DNA from: CAVDWX01 sp963612735 | Lineage (GTDB): Bacteria > Bacillota_I > Bacilli_A > RFN20 > CAG-826 | Assembly (NCBI GenBank): GCA_963612735.1 | Contig: CAVDWX010000093.1 | Location: 1 to 39,167 of the forward strand | Direction of reading: 5' to 3' | Length of the DNA stretch: 39,167 nt | Shown: one piece after another, positions 31,213 to 38,008 of the stretch | Layout: each line of letters starts with the position of its first letter | Numbering within the stretch: the first letter of the stretch is position 1 | Notes under the pieces: model-generated | What the model was told of the DNA's origin: nothing | Seen by the model: only the letters and a program-made list of their open reading frames with translations | Databases searched by the model: none | Translations under genes and position numbers: made by a program

Positions 31213-31673
31213 CAAATCAAGAGATGATTGATGAAATGGTTGAATTACAAAAAAAATATGATAATGCAGTCTACAAAGAATTTAACTGCAAATATGATGA
31301 AGAAAAGTGTCTACTGGCTCTTATTGATGAGTTAGGTGAGTTCAATCATGAGTTTAAAGCAAATTGGTGCTATTGGAAGAAAACACAAGCTCCCGTTGAC
31401 AAAGCAAAAGCGCTAGAAGAATTAGCAGACATATGGCACTTTGCTCTGTCGTTGAGCTATCATCAACGTACCAATGTCGAATTTACTAATGAATTAGAAA
31501 ATATTCAATATCCTTTGAGCGGACTATATAGTTATTTAATTGATGATAAAATGTATCGGCTTGAGATTCTCAATGAAATTGGAAAGCGTTGTGGATTTGA
31601 GTTAGAAGTAGTTTACGAAGCTTATAAAAGAAAGAATAAGATTAATTGGGAACGATTGGCTACGGGGTATTAA
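31209..31673 (+). CDS. All-alpha NTP pyrophosphohydrolase, dUTPase type, 154 aa
   Basis: ATG 31209 overlaps the previous stop and is preceded by GGGGGAGCGG; an in-frame ATG at 31194 is less well placed. The helices carry the metal-binding pattern E41-x-x-E44 (IDELGEFNHEFKANW) and E71-x-x-D74 (ALEELADIWHFALSL) of the dimeric dUTPase/MazG superfamily; the WCYWKK segment between them is like that of the dimeric dUTPase group. It would convert dUTP to dUMP and keep uracil out of phage DNA, fitting the nearby replication genes. Confidence 0.8.
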   Translation: MTNQEMIDEMVELQKKYDNAVYKEFNCKYDEEKCLLALIDELGEFNHEFKANWCYWKKTQAPVDKAKALEELADIWHFALSLSYHQRTNVEFTNELENIQYPLSGLYSYLIDDKMYRLEILNEIGKRCGFELEVVYEAYKRKNKINWERLATGY

Positions 31674-32191
31674 TGGCTTTAACAAGAGAAGAATTAGAAA
31701 TATTCGATGAGATTGGACATCTTCGCTGTGGTAGCTGCGCTAAATATCATACAAAAGATTGTCCAAACTACCATCAAAGTATTCAGATTGCTAGATCATA
31801 TTTTGACCATATGGTAAGACATACAAAAGAAATATGTAAGTCATTTGAAATAAGCAAAGAAAAATATCCATTTGCATATAAATATAAACAGTTGTTAAAT
31901 ACTAAAGAATATTTTGAATACTTAACAAAATATTGGATTCAACCAGATCAAAAACTCGGAAGTAAATATATAAGCTTATTTTTAAACAATGACACTGACA
32001 CGACTTATTATGTTAGATATTTAGATTATTATAATAACGATATGTTTGATGATAAAGGCAATATCAAATGCTTTAGAAAACATTATCACAAACGAAATTT
32101 TAAAAACATTAATGGCGAAAAGGTTTATAGCAATCCTATAGTTTATGAGGATGTTTTTAAACCTGTGCAACTAAAAGAAGAAAGAGACTAG
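31673..32191 (+). CDS. Hypothetical Cys/His-containing protein, 172 aa
   Basis: ATG 31673 overlaps the previous stop (TAATG). LRCGSCAKYHTKDCPNYH near the N-terminus could bind one zinc. The rest is helical then beta-rich, with many aromatic residues, no known motif. Function unknown. Confidence 0.66.
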   Translation: MALTREELEIFDEIGHLRCGSCAKYHTKDCPNYHQSIQIARSYFDHMVRHTKEICKSFEISKEKYPFAYKYKQLLNTKEYFEYLTKYWIQPDQKLGSKYISLFLNNDTDTTYYVRYLDYYNNDMFDDKGNIKCFRKHYHKRNFKNINGEKVYSNPIVYEDVFKPVQLKEERD

Positions 32192-32203
32192 GTTTTATTA
32201 ATT

Positions 32204-32389
32204 ATGAAGGACTATATTATTTATGACAGAAATGAAATTTTTTGTTTTATTGGAAATGCGATAGAGGCGAGTAAATATTTAGATATGAGCTACGGTACAT
32301 TTATGAGTGAAGTTTGTCGTATAAAAAGCGGTAAAGTTAAGGCTACAAATGAAGGTTATACTATCGTAGCTATAAGCAGTGAAGAATAA
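32204..32389 (+). CDS. Small phage protein, possible DNA-binding, 61 aa
   Basis: ATG 32204 without a clear Shine-Dalgarno. Short protein with a beta start (YIIYDRNEIFCFIG) and a helix-turn-helix-like part (AIEASKYLDMSYGTFMSEVC). The pattern of residues recalls small Bacillota phage proteins with a homing-endonuclease-associated helix-turn-helix motif, but this is weak. Confidence 0.58.
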   Translation: MKDYIIYDRNEIFCFIGNAIEASKYLDMSYGTFMSEVCRIKSGKVKATNEGYTIVAISSEE

Positions 32390-32416
32390 AGAATGTGAAA
32401 ATATTTAAAATTATAT

Positions 32417-32445
32417 TTGCTATAAAATAGTACACTAGCTATAAT
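32417..32445 (+). promoter_or_regulatory. Sigma-70-type promoter
   Basis: TTGCTA (32417-32422), 17-base spacer, TATAAT (32440-32445), 43 bases before the 32488 gene. The -10 area reads CTAGCTATAATTAAT. A second element, CTAAGTATAATTAAAA, follows at 32459-32474. Starts the 32488-34942 gene block. Confidence 0.68.
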
Positions 32446-32487
32446 TAATGTATAGAAGCTAAGTATAATTAAAAAGGAGAGTAAAAC

Positions 32488-32889
32488 ATGAACTTAGATG
32501 AAATTAAATTCAGCAACAAAGATTTTTTCAGATTTTACCAAAAGGATAATGGTGCAGTTGTGGTTAATAAAATTAAGATGTTAACACTTGTTTTTGTTAA
32601 ACATATTACCTATGACGAAAATGGCGAAGAGCTATTATCTGATAAGACATATACTTTTGTAAATCCATTCCAAAATAGAATTCCGCCAAAAACAAAAGTC
32701 AGAGTACAAACACGAGTGGGCGAATCGGACGCAGTTGTTGTTTCAAGTATTAAAATTCCACAAAAATATGTAGGTGCTTTGTTTTATGGAATTAATGGTT
32801 ATTCTATTAAAAATTCGCCATTAATGCCTGTCATCGGTATCTATAATGAAAAATACACACCTTTAGGTGAGGAGGGGACAGAAGAATAA
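32488..32889 (+). CDS. Hypothetical beta-rich protein, 133 aa
   Basis: ATG 32488 behind AAAAGGAG. Beta-rich: VVVNKIKMLTLVFVKHITYD, KVRVQTRVGESDAVVV, then KYVGALFYGINGYS. No motif recognised. Its stop overlaps the next start (TAATG), so it is coupled to the peptidase gene. Confidence 0.66.
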   Translation: MNLDEIKFSNKDFFRFYQKDNGAVVVNKIKMLTLVFVKHITYDENGEELLSDKTYTFVNPFQNRIPPKTKVRVQTRVGESDAVVVSSIKIPQKYVGALFYGINGYSIKNSPLMPVIGIYNEKYTPLGEEGTEE

Positions 32890-33302
32890 TGAGCGAATAT
32901 ACAACAGAAATTAATAAAATAAAATATCAAATCAAAGTTGTTGACAGCAATGAGATAAACAAGCCACAAAAAGATAACGATGAAGACATTGTGATCGGAC
33001 TAAGTGACTGTGTTAATCAAGTTATCTATTTAGATAAAAATCTAACTCCAGATAGAATGAGACAGACATTAATTCACGAACTGGCGCATGCTTATATGAA
33101 TGAATACTATCCAACTTCATGGTTTGATGAAGAAGTCTTATGCAATTTTGTAGCTATTTATGCAGAAGACATTATTAAAGTCGCAGATAAATTGTGCTCA
33201 GATGGTTTATGTGCTGATAAGACTAAAGAAGAATATGTATGCGTGGATGATTATGGCAGAGAAGTCTGTAAATTAAACGTCCTCAAGGAGGTGTCATTAT
33301 GA
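32889..33302 (+). CDS. HExxH metallopeptidase, phage type, 137 aa
   Basis: ATG 32889 in a TAATG overlap behind GAGGAGGGG. HELAH at residues 63-67 (TLIHELAHAYM) supplies the two zinc histidines and the catalytic Glu; WFDEEVLCNFVA further on offers the third ligand. This is the small ImmA/SprT-like metallopeptidase found in many Bacillota phages. Unlike ImmA proteins, no repressor gene lies next to it. Substrate unknown. A C-terminal VDDYGREVC tail is extra. Confidence 0.78.
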   Translation: MSEYTTEINKIKYQIKVVDSNEINKPQKDNDEDIVIGLSDCVNQVIYLDKNLTPDRMRQTLIHELAHAYMNEYYPTSWFDEEVLCNFVAIYAEDIIKVADKLCSDGLCADKTKEEYVCVDDYGREVCKLNVLKEVSL

Positions 33303-33484
33303 TTAAGAATATTGATTATTTTTACCATTATTTATTACAGCTCACTGCTTCAATGCAAGACACGAACACATTGATAAGAGAGCTTGACCGCAAATGGCAT
33401 TTTACAGATGATGAGCCTGATAAATCTAAGCTGTATAACTTTATCAAATGGCTTAATAAAGAACACGAAAAAAAAGAGTTTTAA
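33299..33484 (+). CDS. Small hypothetical protein, 61 aa
   Basis: ATG 33299 overlaps the peptidase stop; AAGGAGG (33285-33291) is placed correctly. Helical with a charged end (FIKWLNKEHEKKEF). Not recognised. Confidence 0.64.
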   Translation: MIKNIDYFYHYLLQLTASMQDTNTLIRELDRKWHFTDDEPDKSKLYNFIKWLNKEHEKKEF

Positions 33485-33499
33485 GAAAGGATAATACAA

Positions 33500-33604
33500 A
33501 TGAAATTTTTATTAGCTATAATCATGGGAATATTTATTATTCTCTTATTTATGCTACATGCATATTTTATTAAAACGACATATATTTACCGAATGTTGCC
33601 GTAA
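33500..33604 (+). pseudogene. Small membrane protein gene interrupted by the IS element, 34 codons left
   Basis: ATG 33500 behind AGAAAGG; the present ORF runs to TAA 33602-33604. Residues 2-24 form a single membrane helix (FLLAIIMGIFIILLFMLHAY). Codons up to TAC 33587-33589 belong to the original gene; the last five sense codons and stop are IS sequence. Joining 33589 to 34105 restores an uninterrupted frame of 48 codons ending KRKRMGIE-like residues (RRKRMGIE) and TAA 34159-34161, which overlaps the next ATG at 34161 as TAATG. The restored C-terminal part is basic. Confidence 0.75.
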
Positions 33605-33606
33605 AG

Positions 33607-33627
33607 CCCCTTGCTTTAGCAATGGGG
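33607..33627 (+). repeat. Left-end IS hairpin
   Basis: CCCC-TTGC (33607-33614), loop TTTA, GCAA, bulged T33623, GGGG (33624-33627). The single bulged T in the 3' arm is a known recognition feature of IS608-type TnpA. Confidence 0.82.
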
Positions 33628-33661
33628 ATATAAGGCAATCTAAACCATAAAATTAGAGCGT

Positions 33662-33967
33662 TTGGCGAACATTCGCTCTACGACAAGAACAAGTCGAAAA
33701 AACAACCATAGCCTGCATACGTGGTCTTTCTATAGACTTGCACAGTATATAGAATACAAAGCAAAACTTGCGGGTATTAAAGTTGAGTACGTAGATCCAG
33801 CATATACAAGCCAAAGGCGTCCTGTCTGTGGCAGCGTTCATCACGCCAACGACAGAAACTATACATGCTCTTGTGGTTTTCATGTCCACAGGGATTTGTT
33901 GGGTGCTATGAATATCTGTAACTCAACTGAGTATGTTGGCGATAACAACATCAGACATACTGCCTAG
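33662..33967 (+). pseudogene. tnpB: TnpB C-terminal remnant
   Basis: About 100 codons remain from a nuclease of about 370-400. From LHTWSFYRLAQYIEYKAKLA on it matches the end of TnpB: VEYVDPAYTSQRRPVCG, the second zinc pair CSCGFHVHRD and the last RuvC Asp in HRDLLGAMNI. The first zinc cysteine is Arg (RRPVCG where RCPVCG is usual). The WED/REC part and the other RuvC acids are missing, and no good start codon or ribosome binding site is found. It cannot be an active nuclease. Confidence 0.85.
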
Positions 33968-34104
33968 AGAACTATATGTTCTGCTCTAGGATGGGTAATG
34001 GCATACCCATACCTTGCACTACGACCTATCAGAAATGAACTGGTCAGCTACTATTGAGTGGCAGGTAGCAAGAATCCCCTACCTTTAGGCATGGGGAGTG
34101 TCAA
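33968..34104 (+). ncRNA. Possible omega-RNA-like right end of the IS element
   Basis: The segment between the tnpB remnant and the right end holds an ATGGGTA/TACCCAT hairpin (33991-34010) and the right-end hairpin. In intact elements this part encodes the 3' scaffold of the omega RNA, with the guide being the sequence next to the right end. Presence is inferred from element type; transcription is not shown. Confidence 0.35.
34076..34096 (+). repeat. Right-end IS hairpin
   Basis: CCCC-TACC (34076-34083), loop TTTA, GGCA, bulged T34092, GGGG (34093-34096). Same design as the left-end hairpin, with one imperfect pair. Confidence 0.8.
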
Positions 34105-34160
34105 ACAAAGGAACATGAAGAAAGAACTAGCATTAGAAGAAAAAGGATGGGAATTGAATA

Positions 34161-34373
34161 ATGTGGATATTTAGTCAAGATAAAAAAATTGCAATCAATA
34201 TGAGCCATATTGAAAAGATTAGGATTGAAAAGAATATTTATAATTACTCGATGTTAATTAATAATGATTGCGTTGGGGATTTTAAGACGCATGAAGGTGC
34301 ATTGAGTGAAATAGGACATATTATTAGCGGTTTTGATGAAGATTTAGATATATATCAAATCAAGGAGGACTAA
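34161..34373 (+). CDS. Small conserved phage protein, 70 aa
   Basis: ATG 34161 behind AAAAGGATGGG. Beta-rich: MWIFSQDKKIAINMSHIEKI, NYSMLINND, ending in an acidic tail. This type of short MWIFSQD protein is common in Bacillota phages; function unknown. Before the IS insertion it would have been coupled to the membrane-protein gene through TAATG. Confidence 0.72.
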   Translation: MWIFSQDKKIAINMSHIEKIRIEKNIYNYSMLINNDCVGDFKTHEGALSEIGHIISGFDEDLDIYQIKED

Positions 34374-34376
34374 AAG

Positions 34377-34691
34377 ATGAGAGTAGCAGATTTAACTGAA
34401 CGAAATTACGGAAGAGTTGAAGATTTAGGAACGAGCAAAATCGAATCACAAGACATTGATCCAATGGATATTTTTGAATTTTATGAAGATTTAACTTCTG
34501 TTGTCTTAAATTGCCACGGGCAACAACCAGATGGATTAAAGAAGCTATGGTACGATATGGAGGGTTATTTAGTTGACCATGGCATCTGCATTAAATGTGG
34601 TGGCGAAATCGTCTCCAATGTCACATATGAATGCGATAATGGTAGCTATAACGAAAAACGTTATTGCAGTGAATGCGGGCAAGAATATTAA
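34377..34691 (+). CDS. Zinc-ribbon phage protein, 104 aa
   Basis: ATG 34377 behind AAGGAGG. N-terminal helical part, then a CIKCGGEIV ... RYCSECGQEY zinc ribbon at the C-terminus (two CxxC pairs). Nucleic acid or protein binding is possible; function unknown. Confidence 0.7.
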   Translation: MRVADLTERNYGRVEDLGTSKIESQDIDPMDIFEFYEDLTSVVLNCHGQQPDGLKKLWYDMEGYLVDHGICIKCGGEIVSNVTYECDNGSYNEKRYCSECGQEY

Positions 34692-34726
34692 ATGTTGACT
34701 AGGCATAATTAAAGGGGGTTGATTAA

Positions 34727-34942
34727 ATGAATACAGATATATTTGAATTTTGTGAGCATAACTTTCAAAAAGAAGAGAACAAAAAGAAAAGAAAAATTAT
34801 CAAACAAAAAGAAAAACAAAAAGATAAAAGCATCGACAATATAGAAGCTTTAATGACCTTTTCTTATATTGCAGGCTTAATGACATGCTTGTTGATATAT
34901 GAGGTATGTAAAATGATGGGATTGGTAGGTGCATTAGTATAA
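34727..34942 (+). CDS. Small membrane-anchored protein, 71 aa
   Basis: ATG 34727 behind AAAGGGGG. Strongly basic middle (KKEENKKKRKIIKQKEKQK), then one hydrophobic helix (ALMTFSYIAGLMTCLLIYEV). A CTAGGCATAATTAAAG element lies at 34699-34714 just before it. Role unknown. Confidence 0.64.
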   Translation: MNTDIFEFCEHNFQKEENKKKRKIIKQKEKQKDKSIDNIEALMTFSYIAGLMTCLLIYEVCKMMGLVGALV

Positions 34943-35394
34943 CTGAAAAATCTAATATAATAATATTAATAAGAAATGTATTCTTTCCACATCATTATCT
35001 TGTCTATTATGACAAAGGGTGGGATACATACTTTTTTCCAAATTTAACTAATAAAGGACAAGGCGAAGAAAAAATAAAAAAAGAAGTTGCCAAACGGTTT
35101 TGGACATCTGCTGATTTAATTAAATTGTATAAGGTTACTGAATTTTCAGAAGTTAAACAATGTACTGAACATGAAAATGAAGTAAGAGGATATAATTATT
35201 TAATATACGAAGCCCGTTTTAATAGAGGTCTTGAACGTTTTAATTGTTTTTCATTGGCTGGATTAAATTATTATTGGAAATCAATTGACGATCTAATGAA
35301 TATTGAATCGTGTGTTAAAACAAACAAAGAATTAATCAATGTAGTACAAGAAGCAATGAAAGAAAGACCATTAGCTAAAGCAGAAGTCTTTTAA
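34939..35394 (+). CDS. Hypothetical protein, about 151 aa, no standard start codon
   Basis: The frame is open from 34912 to TAA 35392-35394. The first usual start, TTG 35125, has no ribosome binding site and would remove a well-formed N-terminal region (IIILIRNVFFPHHYLVYYD, WDTYFFPNLTNKGQG, EEKIKKEVAKRFW). GGTAGGTG (34924-34931) lies before ATA 34939, which overlaps the previous stop, so an ATA start is the best guess. The beta-strand and YYWKSIDDLMN layout faintly recalls Nudix proteins, but no Nudix box is present. Confidence 0.5.
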   Translation: MTEKSNIIILIRNVFFPHHYLVYYDKGWDTYFFPNLTNKGQGEEKIKKEVAKRFWTSADLIKLYKVTEFSEVKQCTEHENEVRGYNYLIYEARFNRGLERFNCFSLAGLNYYWKSIDDLMNIESCVKTNKELINVVQEAMKERPLAKAEVF

Positions 35395-35450
35395 CAGAGT
35401 TAGACTACATTTAATTAATTGTATTTTTTATATTAAAGGAAGGTGATTAT

Positions 35451-36434
35451 ATGGATGTTGGCTTTAGAATAAACGACAACCAAATAAAATTAATCATGCA
35501 ATCAATCAATTTCTATACTGATATTCTCAAATTAGACTGGGAAGCAGCCTTTATCAACTTGTTTGATTGGTGCTATGCAAGATATGACATTTCTAATGTA
35601 TTTACAGAGGATTGGATGCTTCAATTAAATGATTATAAAAATTCAATGTTCTATAAAAAAATACAAATTGACGATTCTTTGTTAAAAAGCGATAAATTTA
35701 TTGAGCTGAACGATATGTATGCGAAGTTTGGAGAAACTTCGTATTTAAAGGGTGATAAATATAAATTATTCACAATAGATTTAAGTAAAGATGAAATCGA
35801 ATTGTTGTTAGAGGTATTGGACTTACCAATTCGAATTGCTTTAGGACAATGGGAAGAAATAAGAAGAAGCATATTGGATATAGAATACAAAAATAAGTGC
35901 TTGAGAGAATATATGAAATCATCTTGGACATTTGACTATATGAATCCGAGAGAATTAATTATTAATACATTCACAGATGAAAAATTAAGTAAAAGACAAT
36001 ACTTAGGAATATCTCAAAAGGTTTTATCAGAAGATATCAGGTCGATTTATGAAATATATAAAGAGCTACATTATCAATGGAATCCACGTGGTGTATATGA
36101 CAGCCCACCTTGGAAGCTATCTAAGAATGATGACCCAATGCCAATGATTGAATTTGGGCTGTCATGTATTAATCCATTTATAGAAGATAAGCTTTTGTTT
36201 TGGAAGAATTTCTGTTTGATGAAGCACCCAATAAATAGAAAACCGTACTTTGAAGGAGATAATTTATTCTTGCCAGTAAAGCAAACATTAAGTGGAAATT
36301 TAGTCTTACAATCACCAGAACTTGGTGATCTTATATATAAGAAATTAAATGGTCATTACTATATCTCAAAAAGTTGGCAATATCCTTCAATAATAAAAAG
36401 ATTAACAGAAAGAATAGAGGAGGAAATTAATTGA
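35451..36434 (+). CDS. Hypothetical protein, 327 aa
   Basis: ATG 35451 behind AAAGGAAGGTG. Two related segments may exist: FRINDNQIKLIMQSINFYTD with LDWEAAFINLFDW at the start, and FTIDLSKDEIELLLEVLDLP with LGQWEEI about residue 108. Both read as a strand followed by helix. The remainder is rich in Trp, Tyr and Pro (YDSPPWKLSKNDDP). Function unknown. Its stop overlaps the TTG of the methyltransferase gene. Confidence 0.68.
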   Translation: MDVGFRINDNQIKLIMQSINFYTDILKLDWEAAFINLFDWCYARYDISNVFTEDWMLQLNDYKNSMFYKKIQIDDSLLKSDKFIELNDMYAKFGETSYLKGDKYKLFTIDLSKDEIELLLEVLDLPIRIALGQWEEIRRSILDIEYKNKCLREYMKSSWTFDYMNPRELIINTFTDEKLSKRQYLGISQKVLSEDIRSIYEIYKELHYQWNPRGVYDSPPWKLSKNDDPMPMIEFGLSCINPFIEDKLLFWKNFCLMKHPINRKPYFEGDNLFLPVKQTLSGNLVLQSPELGDLIYKKLNGHYYISKSWQYPSIIKRLTERIEEEIN

Positions 36435-36988
36435 AATCCAATCAGAAAAGAATAAATAACGATATTGCTTTCGAAAGAATATGGGCTATGCCAAACAAAA
36501 ATACCTTTGAAATAAAGCCAATACATAACTTAGTGACTGATGAGATGACTAAAGGGCTTTGGATTGACCCTTTCGCAAATAAAAGTAAATTAGCCACAGT
36601 AACTAACGACCTCAATCAAGAGTATGATACGGACTATCATTTAGATGCTCTTGATTTTATGAAATTATTTGACGATGAATCGGTAGATGGTGTCTTATAT
36701 GACCCGCCTTATTCTCCAAGGCAGGTTAGCGAAAGCTACAACAACGTAGGCTTAAATGTGACTTCAGAAACAACAAGAGCTTCTTTTTGGGGAAATCAAA
36801 AACGAGAAATCTCAAGGATTGTTAAAGTTGGAGGGAAGGTTATAACTTTCGGCTGGAATAGCGGTGGCATTGGTTATAAATATGGATTTGAAATTAAAAG
36901 AATTTTGCTTGTCCCTCATGGCGGATGGCATAACGATACTATATGTACGGTAGAGATTAAAACACACGAATCAGAAGTAAAACATTAA
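36431..36988 (+). CDS. DNA adenine methyltransferase-like protein, 185 aa, TTG start
   Basis: TTG 36431 in a TTGA overlap behind AGAGGAGG. The DPPYSPRQ motif (about residues 91-98) is the catalytic (D/N)PPY motif of N6-adenine methyltransferases. GLWIDPFANKSKLATVTNDL acts as the SAM-binding part, and GGKVITFGWNSGG follows. No restriction endonuclease or target-recognition domain is present, so it is an orphan phage enzyme, possibly protecting the DNA from host restriction or altering expression. Confidence 0.78.
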   Translation: MKSNQKRINNDIAFERIWAMPNKNTFEIKPIHNLVTDEMTKGLWIDPFANKSKLATVTNDLNQEYDTDYHLDALDFMKLFDDESVDGVLYDPPYSPRQVSESYNNVGLNVTSETTRASFWGNQKREISRIVKVGGKVITFGWNSGGIGYKYGFEIKRILLVPHGGWHNDTICTVEIKTHESEVKH

Positions 36989-37005
36989 GAGAAAGAAGAA
37001 AACGG

Positions 37006-37923
37006 ATGAAATTTAATAAGTATCAACACATTGAAAAACTAGGAAGAGAAGAAGTAGATGGATTATTAGATGGGAAGGTATTTTGCTTTCCTAAAATTGA
37101 TGGCACTAATGGTTGCTTGTTTTTAGATGATGACGGCAACCTATGCGCTGGATCACGTAAACGTCAATTAACATTAGAACAAGATAACGCAGGCTTTTAT
37201 GCTGATTCACTAGAGCATCCAGAATATAAAGCTTATTTAGAAGCACATCCCAACCATATCTTATATGGCGAATGGTTGGTTAAACATACAATTAAACATT
37301 ATGACGATGATGCATGGCGTAAATTTTATGTATTTGATGTTCTTGAAGTAAACACAGGAACAGATAAAGAATCCAGATATGTGCCTTATTATGAATATCA
37401 ACCAGAATTAGCTGCATATAATATAGGATACATTCCACTAATGGTCGTTTTAAATAAACCTAGCATAGAAGATATTGCTGACTTAGCTAAGGACAATCAT
37501 TATCTTATCTCCGATGGTGAGAACATCGGAGAAGGCATCGTATGTAAAAGATATGATTATAAGAATAAATGGGGACGTGTAATTTGGGGCAAATTAGTTG
37601 CTGAAGAATTTTTTAACAAAAAACAAAAACTTCGCACCAAGAACCATGAAATTAAATCTGATTTTGAAGCTGTCATAGCACAACAATACATTACCGATGC
37701 AGTAATCAAAAAGGAATACGCAAAGATACAGGAAGAATATCCAGAAGCTAGAAGAAATGAGCTGATTGGACGAGTTTTAAACACTGTTTATGAGTCTTTT
37801 ATTACAGAAGATTTAACAACAGTCGTTCGTAAGAATAAAAATTGCGTTATCAATTTTAGATATATGAAGAAACAAAGCGATTGGCGAGTTAAAGAAGTGC
37901 TCGCTGATGAATTATTTAATTAA
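37006..37923 (+). CDS. RNA ligase, T4 Rnl2-like, 305 aa
   Basis: ATG 37006 has only a weak AGAAAGAAG upstream. Nucleotidyltransferase motifs are in order: motif I PKIDGTN with nucleophile Lys30, then LCAGSRKRQL, motif III HILYGEWLV, motif IIIa KFYVFDVLE, motif IV EGIVCKRY and motif V WGKLVAEEF. The C-terminal 90 residues are helical. It would seal nicked RNA using ATP; phages use such enzymes to repair cut tRNAs. No tRNA or polynucleotide kinase gene is seen in the window. Confidence 0.87.
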   Translation: MKFNKYQHIEKLGREEVDGLLDGKVFCFPKIDGTNGCLFLDDDGNLCAGSRKRQLTLEQDNAGFYADSLEHPEYKAYLEAHPNHILYGEWLVKHTIKHYDDDAWRKFYVFDVLEVNTGTDKESRYVPYYEYQPELAAYNIGYIPLMVVLNKPSIEDIADLAKDNHYLISDGENIGEGIVCKRYDYKNKWGRVIWGKLVAEEFFNKKQKLRTKNHEIKSDFEAVIAQQYITDAVIKKEYAKIQEEYPEARRNELIGRVLNTVYESFITEDLTTVVRKNKNCVINFRYMKKQSDWRVKEVLADELFN

Positions 37924-37933
37924 AATATCACAT

Positions 37934-37962
37934 TTGAAACCCTCTCTGCGTCAATCTATAAT
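37934..37962 (+). promoter_or_regulatory. Near-consensus promoter of the integrase gene
   Basis: TTGAAA (37934-37939), spacer of 17, TATAAT (37957-37962). CCTCTC (37941-37946) in the spacer and GAGAGG (37978-37983) beyond the -10 box form an inverted repeat that could be an operator or a weak leader hairpin. Confidence 0.72.
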
Positions 37963-38008
37963 ATAAGTAGGGATGTGGAGAGGAGATGTTAAATAAAAGG
38001 AGAGCAAA

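Larger units (their letters stand above)
33590..34104 (+). mobile_element. IS200/IS605-type element with tnpB remnant, 515 bp
   Basis: The left end follows TTAC (33586-33589) and the right end closes with TCAA (34101-34104), the target and right-end cleavage sequences known for IS608. Subterminal hairpins of the same shape lie at both ends, each with a bulged T. No tnpA transposase gene is present, so the copy is non-autonomous. No target duplication is expected for this family and none is seen. Removing these 515 bases restores the interrupted host-side gene in frame. Confidence 0.85.

Noticed and set aside
34882..34942. Programmed -1 frameshift joining the 34727 and 34939 genes
   Set aside because: Both frames are open over only about 30 bases and no X XXY YYZ slippery site or downstream pseudoknot was found; reinitiation at a rare start is simpler.
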